Part shown: positions 50,187-58,781 of the stretch, one piece after another
How the letters are laid out: every line of letters begins with the position of its first letter
How positions within the stretch are numbered: position 1 is the first letter of the stretch
Assembly (NCBI RefSeq): GCF_017349075.1
Contig: NZ_JAFMOF010000002.1
Location: 682,001-746,000, forward strand
Length of the DNA: 64,000 bases
Direction: 5' to 3'
DNA from: Streptomyces triculaminicus
GTDB lineage: Bacteria > Actinomycetota > Actinomycetes > Streptomycetales > Streptomycetaceae
The notes under the pieces: model-generated
What the model was told of the DNA's origin: nothing
Seen by the model: only the letters and a program-made list of their open reading frames with translations
Databases searched by the model: none
Program-made: the position numbers and the translations under genes

Positions 50187-50216
50187 TTGTTAAAGTGACA
50201 GGAACCGAAGTACCGT
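50187..50216 (+). promoter_or_regulatory. Promoter of the NUDIX-nucleosidase-membrane protein operon
   Basis: TTGTTA (50187-50192) and TACCGT (50211-50216) are separated by 18 bp. The start codon at 50224 is 7 bases past the -10, so the transcript should be leaderless. AAGTGACA occurs twice (50193 and 50217), one copy between the hexamers and one over the start, and may be an operator. Confidence 0.55.
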
Positions 50217-50223
50217 AAGTGAC

Positions 50224-50967
50224 ATGCAAGTTGACGTGTGGTCGCCAACGCCCGTGCTGTTGACGGTCGATCTCGTGATCCTGACGCTGCGTGAGGGGCG
50301 ACTGTGTGTCCTGCTCGTGGAGCGGGGCGAAGATCCTTTTCGGGGCATGCTGGCTTTGCCTGGCGGATTCCTCAATCACGCCGGTGAGGAGATTCTGGAC
50401 GCCGCCCACCGTGAGTTGAGCGAGGAAACCGCTCTGGTTGCCGAGTGGGTGCATCTTGAACAGTTGGCCATCTACGGGGACGCGGGCCGTGATCCACGGG
50501 GACGAGTCGTTTCCGTGGCCCACTTGGCGATCGCGCCGGGACTCCCCGAACCGGTCGCGGGAACGGATGCCATGGATGCTGGGTGGGTTCCCGCGGAAGC
50601 CGTCCTGTCCGGTGAGGTGGAACTGGCCTTCGATCACCGACGGATCGTGACGGACGGAATCGAACGCGCGCGTACCAAGCTCGAATTCTCGGCGCTGGCC
50701 ACGGCATTCTGTGGAGAACTCTTCACCATAGCCGAGTTGCAGCAGGTGTACGAGGCGGTTTGGGGCACCGAACTCGACACCCGTAATTTCTACCGGAAAG
50801 TCCAGGCCGTAAAGGGATTCATCATCCCCGCCGGCTCGGGACGTAGGGTCACGGGAGGACGGCCCGCGCGACTGTACCGGGCCGGACCGAAGACGGTGTT
50901 GTTCCCACCACTGATCCGGCCTGTGCCGTCCACGACGGAAGAGGACACGAAAGGGGAACGGGAATAG
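50224..50967 (+). CDS. NUDIX hydrolase with C-terminal winged helix (NrtR-like)
   Basis: The protein has 247 aa. The Nudix box is intact (GGFLNHAGEEILDAAHRELSEETAL), within residues 20-150. After it the C-terminal ~80 residues (FTIAELQQVYEAVWG, TRNFYRKVQAVKGFI) match the winged helix of NrtR-type regulators, which sense ADP-ribose and control NAD metabolism. It may thus act as enzyme, regulator or both. The message appears leaderless. The stop directly abuts the nucleosidase start, so it is probably the regulator of the downstream genes. A Thr/Glu-rich tail ends it. Confidence 0.85.
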   Translation: MQVDVWSPTPVLLTVDLVILTLREGRLCVLLVERGEDPFRGMLALPGGFLNHAGEEILDAAHRELSEETALVAEWVHLEQLAIYGDAGRDPRGRVVSVAHLAIAPGLPEPVAGTDAMDAGWVPAEAVLSGEVELAFDHRRIVTDGIERARTKLEFSALATAFCGELFTIAELQQVYEAVWGTELDTRNFYRKVQAVKGFIIPAGSGRRVTGGRPARLYRAGPKTVLFPPLIRPVPSTTEEDTKGERE

Positions 50968-52131
50968 ATGTCGAAAGACCTAGTGGTGATTCTCACCGCC
51001 CTCAATCTCGAGTACCAGGCCGTGCGCCGGAAACTGGCTGGTCCACAGGTGCACCGTCATGAGCGTGGGACGCGGTTCGAGGTGGGAACCGTGCAGGGCA
51101 CTTCATGTCGTGTCGCGCTCGGTCTGACGAACAAAGGGAATCATTCCGCCGCGGTGATCGCTGAGCGCGCGATACAGGAGTTTTCGCCGGTGGCCGTGTT
51201 GTTCGTCGGCGTCGCCGGTGCCCTGTGGGACACGGCCAGGCTGGGCGACGTGGTGATGGCGACACATGTGTACGCCTACCACGGCGGGACCAGCGAGGAC
51301 GACGGGCTCAAGGCCCGTCCCCGGGTGTGGGAGGCGGCGCACGGTATCAGCCAGCTCGGCTCGCATCTGGCTCGCGTGAACGACTGGGCAGACGACACGC
51401 CCGGTCATGGGCGCGCGCCACAGGTGCGCTTCGGTGCGATCGCCGCCGGCGAGGTCGTGCAGAACTCGAAGATCTCGGCTGAGGCGCGGTGGATCCGGCA
51501 GCACTACAACGACGCGCTCGCTATCGAGATGGAGGCCGCCGGTGTGGCGCAGGCCGGTCATCTCAACGGGGCACCGGTGGCCATCATCCGGGGAATCAGC
51601 GACCGAGCGGACGGTACGAAGAGCAGCGCGAAGGACCGTAACTGGCAACCACGGGCCGCGGCGAACGCGGCGGCATTCGCCACACGGCTGGCCGTGGAAC
51701 TGGTGGGAGAACAGGAACAGATCGCAATGTCCCAGGCAGACAGGGCCCATACGGCCGACAGACTCAAAGAGCACGTCAGCAACACCGCCCATAACAGCAC
51801 CGTTGGCATCATGGCCGGCTCAGTCAAGGAGAGCAGCGTCTACTTGAACGCGGACCCGAAGGTGACCAGTCCGGCGGACCTGGTTGCGGAACTGGACGGT
51901 TTCCGTGAGCACCTGAAGCGTCACCACGCCGAGGGCGCCCTCGACGACGACATCCACCGAGAGGCACTGGCCGAGCTGGGCTTTGCCCGCCGGGCGGCAA
52001 GGGAGAACACTCCCGAATCGTCCAAGAGGGCGACCATGGCACTCAAGAGGTTACGTGGTCTGATCGCAGAGTTTCCCGATCTGGTGGCCAGGCTGGCACC
52101 ACTGGTTGTTGCGGCGGGTGACTTGTCATGA
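50968..52131 (+). CDS. Purine-nucleosidase-like effector (PNP/MTAN fold) with RHIM-like motif and helical tail
   Basis: The protein has 387 aa. Residues 5-245 follow the nucleoside phosphorylase/MTAN fold: ILTALNLEYQAVRRKL, VLFVGVAGALWDTARLGDVVMA, AIEMEAAGVAQAGHLNG (substrate Glu-Met-Glu) and IIRGISDRADG (catalytic Asp). A linker with STVGIMAGSVKESSVYL (277-293) follows, then a ~90-residue helical domain. The linker motif recurs at the N-terminus of the next protein. Such nucleosidase domains are common effectors of bacterial NLR-like and other immune proteins, where they may destroy nucleotides. Codon 362 is TTA. It overlaps the next gene by ATGA. Confidence 0.75.
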   Translation: MSKDLVVILTALNLEYQAVRRKLAGPQVHRHERGTRFEVGTVQGTSCRVALGLTNKGNHSAAVIAERAIQEFSPVAVLFVGVAGALWDTARLGDVVMATHVYAYHGGTSEDDGLKARPRVWEAAHGISQLGSHLARVNDWADDTPGHGRAPQVRFGAIAAGEVVQNSKISAEARWIRQHYNDALAIEMEAAGVAQAGHLNGAPVAIIRGISDRADGTKSSAKDRNWQPRAAANAAAFATRLAVELVGEQEQIAMSQADRAHTADRLKEHVSNTAHNSTVGIMAGSVKESSVYLNADPKVTSPADLVAELDGFREHLKRHHAEGALDDDIHREALAELGFARRAARENTPESSKRATMALKRLRGLIAEFPDLVARLAPLVVAAGDLS

Positions 52132-54113
52132 ACGACGGCAGCAGTGTCACGCACAATTCGGCCGCATACGACTCCACCGTCGGAATCCAGGCCGAGACCG
52201 TACACAACTCCAACGTTTACTTCGTCCATCCGGATGCATCGCCTCAGGAAAAGTACAAGGTCGGTGTGCGGTTCCTGGAGGATGGTATCCCCAGCCGTGC
52301 TCGCGACATGATCAGTGACGCGATCGCTCACGGACACGACAACGCGGAGGTCCGTTTCCACTGGGTGCTTGCCATGCTCAGTGCACGTGCTTACCACGAC
52401 CTCAGTACCGAAGAACTCCAGCGGCTGCACCATGCCTCCGGGCTCGTACGGACCTACGCCGAGGGAGAGTGGAAAGACGCTCTGCGCGTCGCTTTCGAAC
52501 TGCTGGCGATGGTCAGCACCGCGGACGGCGAAACAGGACGCGTACTGGAGCGGTTGCGAGCCCTGTCGCCTCGCCAGCGTGACGCGATCCTCCACCACCT
52601 CGACCTCGTACTCACCGGAGGGCTGAAGGACAGCCTGTGGGCCGAGAACCGCGAGCGGGCCGAGACAGCTCGCTTCGGCAACGACCGGGTCCAACGGGTC
52701 TGGGCCTATTTCGAACCCGACCCCATCGGGCCACGGGCCCTGCCGCCCCGTCCGAGCACCGGTGCTGCCGCCCAGGCAGCCCTCCCAGTCCGAGCCGGCC
52801 TGTTCGTCGTCGTCACCGCAGTCCTCTGGATCTTGGCGCTGGTCGCGGATCCGGCTGCGGCAGTCATCGAGTTACTGGTGGCACTCGGTGCGGGCCTGAC
52901 CGCGGCACACTTCGGCCGCCGATGGTGGTACCAGGAACATCAGCTGAAGGCCAAGAACCGTGAGTCCCACATCCCGCACACGGGTGATCCCGCCTCTACT
53001 GGGGACGGGTTCACCAATCGCGTCCGTCATTCATTCGATCACTACTTCAGTACCCGTGTGCCCCACGGATTCGCCCCGCACGAATGGCTCGGTCGTACCG
53101 TCCACATCCGCAACAGCCTCGTCGCCGAGATCGCGCTTCTCTACCGCGAGAGCCGAATCAGCGTGGACCGGGTCAACTGGCTGATCCGCTATCTCGCTGA
53201 GGATGCCCGAGACCGCCACAACAAAGGTACTCTGTTCGATCACCGCCACCAGAACCAGACGCTGGCGGTGGTGAAGGCGCTGTGCGTGGTCGCCCTCATC
53301 ACTCTCGGCATCACGACTCTGGTCCTGCTCGGAACAGTGGCCTCAGGTGCCGGTGCGTCGCAGATGCTGCTGGCCATCCTGGCCGTAGTCGGTGCGGTCT
53401 GGTCCGGACGCGCGGCTGCGTCCTCGTGGCTGGAGGCCCGGGGTGAAGAGCACCGACTGGCCGAGGAATCCCAGGAATATCAAGAGCGGCTGACCGCGCG
53501 GCAAGTCGCCTACCAGAACTGGAAGTCGTTCCTGGACACCACGCGACCCAGTGAGCTGGAAATGGAGACCTGGCTCACCTGCGACAAGACGCTGTTCGTC
53601 GACGAAGCACTCCGCCACTACCAGCTCACCTGGCGCGACCTGATCACCCACACCATCCTGATGACACCCACACGCCCCTACAAGCGAGGGCGTGTGAAGG
53701 GCGGTCCTTGGCGATACTCGCGCTACAGCTTCCGTCTCTTCCTGGTCACACAGGATGGCGTTCGTGAAATCAGCACGGAATTCGATTTCACCGACGCGAA
53801 ACGTGGGAACGAACAGCGAAGCAACTACCGGTTCGACGCGTTGTCCTCCGTACAGGTCACGGAACGCACCCATATCGGCTACGACCTGGAGCTCGTCCTC
53901 ACCAACGGGCCGGCCAGGAACATTCGTGTCAAAGACGCCGACACCCATCAACTGGCGCCGGACGAAAACGCCCAGGAAATCGCCGAAATCAACCTCAATG
54001 CGGCTGGTTTCATCCACACCTTCCGCCTCCTGGAAGGAATCGCGGCGGAGGGAAAGGGGTGGATCGAACGAAACAACCCCAACAACCTGCCGTCCTTCCG
54101 CGCTGCCGACTGA
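52128..54113 (+). CDS. Membrane protein with N-terminal RHIM-like motif, partner of the nucleosidase
   Basis: The protein has 661 aa. The N-terminus has the motif STVGIQAETVHNSNVYF (16-32), matching the one in the nucleosidase. A helical ~170-residue region with tetratrico-like pattern precedes a first pair of membrane helices (about 225-265), a soluble stretch, a second pair (about 383-430), a coiled coil (EARGEEHRLAEESQEYQERL), and a ~190-residue beta-rich C-terminal domain. No enzyme motif was recognised. It may be a membrane-disrupting or scaffold partner brought together with the nucleosidase by amyloid-like motif stacking. Codon 249 is TTA. A strong hairpin follows the stop. Confidence 0.7.
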   Translation: MNDGSSVTHNSAAYDSTVGIQAETVHNSNVYFVHPDASPQEKYKVGVRFLEDGIPSRARDMISDAIAHGHDNAEVRFHWVLAMLSARAYHDLSTEELQRLHHASGLVRTYAEGEWKDALRVAFELLAMVSTADGETGRVLERLRALSPRQRDAILHHLDLVLTGGLKDSLWAENRERAETARFGNDRVQRVWAYFEPDPIGPRALPPRPSTGAAAQAALPVRAGLFVVVTAVLWILALVADPAAAVIELLVALGAGLTAAHFGRRWWYQEHQLKAKNRESHIPHTGDPASTGDGFTNRVRHSFDHYFSTRVPHGFAPHEWLGRTVHIRNSLVAEIALLYRESRISVDRVNWLIRYLAEDARDRHNKGTLFDHRHQNQTLAVVKALCVVALITLGITTLVLLGTVASGAGASQMLLAILAVVGAVWSGRAAASSWLEARGEEHRLAEESQEYQERLTARQVAYQNWKSFLDTTRPSELEMETWLTCDKTLFVDEALRHYQLTWRDLITHTILMTPTRPYKRGRVKGGPWRYSRYSFRLFLVTQDGVREISTEFDFTDAKRGNEQRSNYRFDALSSVQVTERTHIGYDLELVLTNGPARNIRVKDADTHQLAPDENAQEIAEINLNAAGFIHTFRLLEGIAAEGKGWIERNNPNNLPSFRAAD

Positions 54114-54129
54114 GTCTTCCGGGCCTTCA

Positions 54130-54160
54130 GGGCGGGCAGGGGTCGGAGCCCTGCCCGCCC
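54130..54160 (+). terminator. 12-bp stem terminator after the membrane protein gene
   Basis: GGGCGGGCAGGG and CCCTGCCCGCCC pair perfectly around a 7-nt loop, 16 bp after the stop at 54113. It separates the operon from the small membrane protein gene. Confidence 0.75.
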
Positions 54161-54193
54161 ACTCATCAGCCCAGCCGGGACCCGAGCTTAGGA

Positions 54194-54733
54194 ATGGCCG
54201 TGGCCGCCATAGAAGACGTCACCGAAAGCAGACTGCTGCTGGCCGAGTACGACCGCATCAAGGAGGAGCAAAAAACCCGGATAGGATTCCGTGACAACCT
54301 GCTCTACTTCACGCTCGCCGCGTCCACCGCGGTCCTGGCGATCACCGTCCAGAGCAGGCAGGCTCAACTGCTGCTCGCCGTCCCCGTGATCTGCCTGGTC
54401 CTGGGCTGGACCTACCTGGTCAACGACGAGAAGATCTCGGCAGTCGGCTGCTACATCCGCGACCAGCTGGGACCGCGGCTGGCCGAGCTCAGTGGCGCCC
54501 ACGGCGCAGTGTTCGGCTGGGAGATCTTCCACCGCGACGATGCGAGCCGCATTACGCGCAAGCGACTACAGACCGCTGTGGATCTGTTCACGTACTTGGC
54601 CTTGCCGATGATCTGCGTGACCGCATTCTGGTGCTCTCCCGCCGTCCAGCCTTTACTCGTGATCGTCTCCCTCGCACAGACGCTTTCCCTGGCCGTACTG
54701 GGCTGGCAGTTCCTGCGCTATGCGGAGCGGTAG
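54194..54733 (+). CDS. Four-helix small membrane protein
   Basis: The protein has 179 aa. An AGGA directly before the ATG at 54194 would fit better with the GTG at 54200 (six-base gap), so the true start may be two codons later. Membrane helices are at about 35-55, 58-78, 130-150 and 155-175, with a cytosolic loop between the second and third (NDEKISAVGCYIRDQL, WEIFHRDDASRITRKRL). No family with known role was recognised; a resemblance to SLATT-type effector proteins is only in overall layout. Codon 154 is TTA, as in the two genes before it. Confidence 0.6.
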   Translation: MAVAAIEDVTESRLLLAEYDRIKEEQKTRIGFRDNLLYFTLAASTAVLAITVQSRQAQLLLAVPVICLVLGWTYLVNDEKISAVGCYIRDQLGPRLAELSGAHGAVFGWEIFHRDDASRITRKRLQTAVDLFTYLALPMICVTAFWCSPAVQPLLVIVSLAQTLSLAVLGWQFLRYAER

Positions 54734-55070
54734 TGCGGCTCTGCCGCCCCGCTTCATATTCAATTCGCCGTCAACGCGCCCCTGACGGACGATCACGTGC
54801 TACCGATCTCCACCCTGGCCAGCACGAGCACCCCACCGAGACGACACGCCAGCCCCGCCGACCAGCAGAAATCAGGATGGCAGGCCCTCAAAGTCGCCGA
54901 GGCCGACACACGGCGAAACTGAGCAGGCCGACCAGTACAGCGACGGCGGGAAGCGGCCATCGGCCGCGCTCCGAGGTGGCGAGGCGCTCGTTGTCCCGCC
55001 GGACCGACCTGTCCCTGCGCTGCCGCCGATACCGGCGGTCGCGGCACCGGGATCTCCCGGCGGTCGGGCC
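54734..55070. other. Intergenic region, possibly with a small membrane peptide gene
   Basis: The 337 bp between the two genes include, on the minus strand near 54910-55040, an open stretch RDNERLATSERGRWPL plus the hydrophobic AVAVLVGLLSFAV. It has no convincing start site and is not called as a gene. No RNA or mobile-element ends were seen. Confidence 0.35.
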
Positions 55071-56021
55071 TCAGCGCGCTCCGAGCACGCTCAGGCCCGG
55101 TACGAAGGTCACCAGCACCGGTACGAACGGCACCAGGGCCGCGACCGCCGTCAGGCGCAGGCGCCGGCCCGCCGTGAGGCGGGGGGCCGGGGCCAGCAGG
55201 CGCAGGACGCGGTCGGGGACGTGGGAGAGAGGGGTGGGACAGGGGCCGAACACGCCCCGGTCCTCGTTGAGTTCGACCAGGGCCAGGGCCAGGGCCGTGG
55301 CGAGGCGGCCGGAGCGACGGGAGGCGCTGTCGTCGGCGGCCAGTTCGACGAGGTGGTGGACCTGATCGCGGAACGCGGCGAAGACCGGCACCTGCGGGAA
55401 GCCGTTGGCCAGGGCCGCCGAGCAGTGCAGCAGCCAGTCGTGGCGGGCGCGGGCGTGGCCCTGCTCGTGGGCCAGGACCGCGTCCAGCTGGGAGTCGTTC
55501 AGGCGGCGCAGCGCGGCCGTGGTGATCACGAGCTGGGGCGCGGTGCCGGCCCGCAGCAGCCAGGCCTCGGGGTGGTCGCCCTCGAGGACCACGAGCCGCT
55601 CGGCGCCGCGGTCCTCGCCGGGCAGCCGGGGGGACCGTACGAGCAACTCGGCGCGGCGGCGCCGCCGGCGGGCGCGGGCGTCGCGGATCTCGCGGGTCAG
55701 CATCGCGGCCGTCCACACGGCGCCGGAGGCGAGGGCGACGGCCAGCGGGGCGGCCCAGGGGCCGTAGGCGGTGAGGGCGTAGGCCTCCACCACGCCGTGC
55801 GGGGCGGGCGCGAAGACGTTGCCGCGTACGGCCTCCCAGGCCGCGGCGGCGCTCAGCGCCATGGCGAGCGCACAGCACAACAGCACGCCGGCCACCACGC
55901 ATTGCCAGACCCACAGGGCCAGGACGGGTTCGCGGTCGGGCCAGTCTGCGCGGGTCAGCACGCGCGGTGCCATCGACGCGGCCAGGCCGCCGAGGACCAG
56001 CAGCGCGAGCGGGACCATCAT
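55071..56021 (-). CDS. M56-family membrane zinc protease without an adjacent repressor
   Basis: The protein has 316 aa (MMVPLALLVLGG). It has helices at about 2-20, 35-60, 80-105 and near the C-terminus, and the zinc site is LAHEQGHARARHDW with downstream LVELAADDSAS. It belongs to the BlaR1-like M56 group but is more distant from the proteases at 16404 and 31850. In many Streptomyces a BlaI gene precedes such a protease; here none does, so its substrate may be a distant repressor or another membrane protein. Confidence 0.85.
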   Translation of the reverse strand: MMVPLALLVLGGLAASMAPRVLTRADWPDREPVLALWVWQCVVAGVLLCCALAMALSAAAAWEAVRGNVFAPAPHGVVEAYALTAYGPWAAPLAVALASGAVWTAAMLTREIRDARARRRRRRAELLVRSPRLPGEDRGAERLVVLEGDHPEAWLLRAGTAPQLVITTAALRRLNDSQLDAVLAHEQGHARARHDWLLHCSAALANGFPQVPVFAAFRDQVHHLVELAADDSASRRSGRLATALALALVELNEDRGVFGPCPTPLSHVPDRVLRLLAPAPRLTAGRRLRLTAVAALVPFVPVLVTFVPGLSVLGAR

Positions 56022-56103
56022 GCGGTCAGCCTACGAGGAGGCGGCGGGGCCCGGATACGCGTCGGCACGTTAAGTGACGCAGACCACGCGGGCCGTGGCG
56101 CGC

Positions 56104-56700
56104 TTACATGGTGAGCAGCATCGCCAGCATGCCGATGCCCATGGACAGCCGGCAGGCGTCGGTCAGCTCGGGGCCGCCCACCCGCCCGGGCCGGGGACCC
56201 GGCCAGGGGGCGTCCTGGGCGGCGACGGCCGTCACCGGGACCATCCCCGCCGCGGTGCGCACGACGTAGACCGCGAAGTAGACCAGCAGCAGCCCGGTGA
56301 CCAGGGGGTTCCCCGCGGGTTCGCGGATGCCGTCGCCCGCGGTGTGCCCGGCGTGGCCGACGCCCGGGGAGCCGGCCATCGCGAGCGCCATGTAGACCAT
56401 GGCGAAGGCGCCCACCGCGTGGTGCAGGTGGTGCATGCCCGCGCGGCCGCCGCGGCCCAGCACGAGGGCACGCAGCCCCACCGCCCCGAAGACCAGGGCG
56501 AAGGCCACGTGCCCCCACGCCCGGGTGTCCAGGGCCGCCGCCGGGACCGCCATGGCGGCCATGCCCAGCCCCATCAGTGCGTCGCCCCCCGCGGCCCGGC
56601 GCTCCCCCGCCGCGCCGGCCCGCATCCTGAAGAGGCAGTACGCGCCGATGGCGGCGCACAGTGCGACCAGCAACCACCCCACCAGCGGCGGTCCGTGCAC
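56104..56700 (-). CDS. DUF5134-family multi-pass membrane protein
   Basis: The protein has 198 aa from the GTG at 56700 behind GGAGG (6-base gap); an upstream ATG at 56751 is less well placed. Five to six hydrophobic segments include LVALCAAIGAYCLFRM, the His-rich GMHHLHHAVGAFAMVYMALAM and VTGLLLVYFAVYVVRTA. The His-containing membrane pattern is characteristic of actinobacterial DUF5134 proteins, whose function is unknown. It sits 82 bp from the M56 protease on the same strand and might be its operon partner. Confidence 0.75.
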   Translation of the reverse strand: MHGPPLVGWLLVALCAAIGAYCLFRMRAGAAGERRAAGGDALMGLGMAAMAVPAAALDTRAWGHVAFALVFGAVGLRALVLGRGGRAGMHHLHHAVGAFAMVYMALAMAGSPGVGHAGHTAGDGIREPAGNPLVTGLLLVYFAVYVVRTAAGMVPVTAVAAQDAPWPGPRPGRVGGPELTDACRLSMGIGMLAMLLTM

Positions 56701-56924
56701 GGCGCACCTCCCCGGGCCCCCGGACGCGACCCACTTCCGGAGAATGCCCACGGCGACCCCCGCGCATGGGAGCGCATGGGCGCACAGGGGGCGCGCAGCG
56801 CCCTCCCGCCGCGCGCCCGGTCAGCTCCGGGAGCCGGGGCCGGACGCTCCCGCGCCGGCCCGTGGGATGCCCGGCCCGTGGGATACCCGGCCTGTCCAAT
56901 ACCCGGCCTGTCGGATGCCCCGCG

Positions 56925-57317
56925 TCAGATGCCCGGCCGGAACCGCATCGGATGGTCCTCCGGCACCTCCACCACCGCGATGCGCACGCCGTCGGGGTCC
57001 GCGATCCACATCTCGATCAGCCCCCACGGTTTGCGCTCGGGGGGCTCGATCACCTCCACCCCGCGCAGCAGGAACTCCTTGTGGGCCGCCGCCGCGTCCG
57101 CGACCTGCATCCACAGCTCCAGCCCCGGCCCGGGCGGCGTCTGCGACCGCCCCGACACCTCCAGGAAGCCGCCGCCCAGGAAGTAGACGACCCCGCGTTC
57201 GGGGCCCGTGCCGAACTCGCGGTAGACCGCGAGCCCCAGAGCCCCGCCGTAGAACTCCCTCGACCGCTCGGGATCGGTCGGCCTCAGCAATACCCTGCTG
57301 CTCAGTACGTGCACCAT
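56925..57317 (-). CDS. VOC (glyoxalase/bleomycin-resistance) family protein
   Basis: The protein has 130 aa from an ATG at 57317. It has two beta-alpha-beta-beta-beta repeats: VLLRPTDPERSREFYGGALGLAVYREFG and the second LWMQVADAAAAHKEFLLRG...GLIEMWIADPDGVRIAVVEVP. The terminal Glu of the second unit is a typical metal ligand. VOC proteins include isomerases, dioxygenases and drug-binding proteins; no specific role can be given. It is divergent from the acetyltransferase gene, with 78 bp between them. Confidence 0.85.
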   Translation of the reverse strand: MVHVLSSRVLLRPTDPERSREFYGGALGLAVYREFGTGPERGVVYFLGGGFLEVSGRSQTPPGPGLELWMQVADAAAAHKEFLLRGVEVIEPPERKPWGLIEMWIADPDGVRIAVVEVPEDHPMRFRPGI

Positions 57318-57395
57318 GCCCGCGACTGTACGCACACCTCCTCCGTTAGGGTCGTACATGCGCCCGAAACCGCACGGAGAGGACCACGGGACACC

Positions 57396-57947
57396 ATGGA
57401 GACCGCAAGGAGCCGTACCGCAGCGCCGATCTTCCGGGCCGCGACCGCCGTCGACGTGCCCGCGCTCGTCGCGCTCGTCGAGTCGGCCTACCGCGGGGAC
57501 GCGAGCCGCGCCGGCTGGACCACCGAGGCCGACCTGCTCGAGGGCCAGCGCACCGACCCCGAGGGCGTCCTGGCCGTGGTCACGGACGAGAACAGCCGGC
57601 TGCTGGTCGCGGACGTCGACGGCGAGACCGTCGCCTGCTGCCACGTCGAACACCGCGGCACGCACGCGTACTTCGGCATGTTCGCGGTCCGCCCGGCCGC
57701 TCAGGGCGGCGGCCTGGGCAAGCTCGTCATGGCGGAGGCCGAGCGCCTCGCGCGCACCGAGTGGGGCGCCTCGGAGATGCACATGACCGTGATCCGGCAG
57801 CGCGACGAGCTGATCGCCTGGTACGAGCGCCGCGGCTACCGGCGCACGGGGCGGATGAGCCCGTTCCCGTACGGCGACGAGCGGTTCGGCATCCCGCAGC
57901 GCGACGACCTGGAGTTCGAGCTGCTGGTCAAGGACCTGGCGGCGTAG
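57396..57947 (+). CDS. GNAT-family N-acetyltransferase
   Basis: The protein has 183 aa. The acetyl-CoA binding core is YFGMFAVRPAAQGGGLGKLVMAEAERLA (motif A with Q/RxxGxG/A), followed by MHMTVIRQRDELIAWYERRGYRRTGRMSPFP, the typical beta5-alpha4 region. The substrate is unknown; its length and DLEFELLVKDL end match small-molecule or protein N-acetyltransferases. It lies convergent with the amino-acid transporter operon. Confidence 0.9.
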   Translation: METARSRTAAPIFRAATAVDVPALVALVESAYRGDASRAGWTTEADLLEGQRTDPEGVLAVVTDENSRLLVADVDGETVACCHVEHRGTHAYFGMFAVRPAAQGGGLGKLVMAEAERLARTEWGASEMHMTVIRQRDELIAWYERRGYRRTGRMSPFPYGDERFGIPQRDDLEFELLVKDLAA

Positions 57948-58007
57948 GGGCCCGGCCCCCTGGGGGGCGTGGCCGACCCGTCGGACACGCCCTGCATCGG
58001 GCACGCC

Positions 58008-58781
58008 CTACAGCCGCCCCGCCTCCGTCAGGCGCCGCAGGAAGCGCCTGGTGCGCTCCTCGCGCGGCGCGCCGAAGACCTCGTCGGGCGTGCCGCGCTC
58101 GAGCACGACTCCGCCGTCGAGGAAGCAGACCTGGTCGGCCACGTCCCGGGCGAAGCCCATCTCGTGCGTGGCCAGGACCATGGTCATCCCCTCGTCCTTG
58201 AGGTCGCGCACCACGCCCAGCACCTCGCCGACCAGCTCGGGGTCCAGCGCCGCCGTGATCTCGTCGAGCAGCAGCAGCCGGGGGCGGACCGCCAACGCCC
58301 GGGCGATCGCGACGCGTTGCTGCTGGCCGCCGCTGAGCCGGTCCGGGTACTCGCCGGCCCTGCCGCCCAGGCCCAGCCGTTCCAGCAGCTCGCGGGCCCG
58401 CTCCTCGGCCTGCGCGCGCGGCACGCGGTGGACGCGGCGCGGGGCGAGGGTGATGTTCTCCAGCACCGTCATGTGCGGGAAGAGGTTGTACGCCTGGAAG
58501 ACCACGCCGATGCGGCGGCGCACGGTGTCGGGGTTCACGCGCGGGTCGGTGATGTCCTCGCCGTCGAGGAGGATGGCGCCGTCGTCGATCTCCTCGAGCA
58601 GGTTCGCGCACCGCAGCAGCGTCGACTTGCCCGAACCCGACGCGCCGATCAGCGCGGTGACGGTGTGCGGGGCGACGTCCAGGTCCACGTCGCGCAGGAC
58701 GACCGTGCTCCCGAAGGTCTTGCGCACCGCTTCCAGGCGCAGCACCGGCTGTCCGTCCGGTGGCGCGGGCCGCTCGCTCAT
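58008..58781 (-). CDS. Polar amino-acid ABC transporter ATP-binding protein
   Basis: The protein has 257 aa and is of GlnQ/HisP type: Walker A GASGSGKST, Q-loop VVFQAYNLFPHMTVLENI, signature LSGGQQQRVAIARAL, Walker B LLLLDEITAALDPELVGEVL, switch His in LATHEMGFARDVADQV. Its start overlaps the permease stop (ATGA). It is the last gene of a binding protein-permease-ATPase operon whose first gene is interrupted. Confidence 0.93.
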   Translation of the reverse strand: MSERPAPPDGQPVLRLEAVRKTFGSTVVLRDVDLDVAPHTVTALIGASGSGKSTLLRCANLLEEIDDGAILLDGEDITDPRVNPDTVRRRIGVVFQAYNLFPHMTVLENITLAPRRVHRVPRAQAEERARELLERLGLGGRAGEYPDRLSGGQQQRVAIARALAVRPRLLLLDEITAALDPELVGEVLGVVRDLKDEGMTMVLATHEMGFARDVADQVCFLDGGVVLERGTPDEVFGAPREERTRRFLRRLTEAGRL

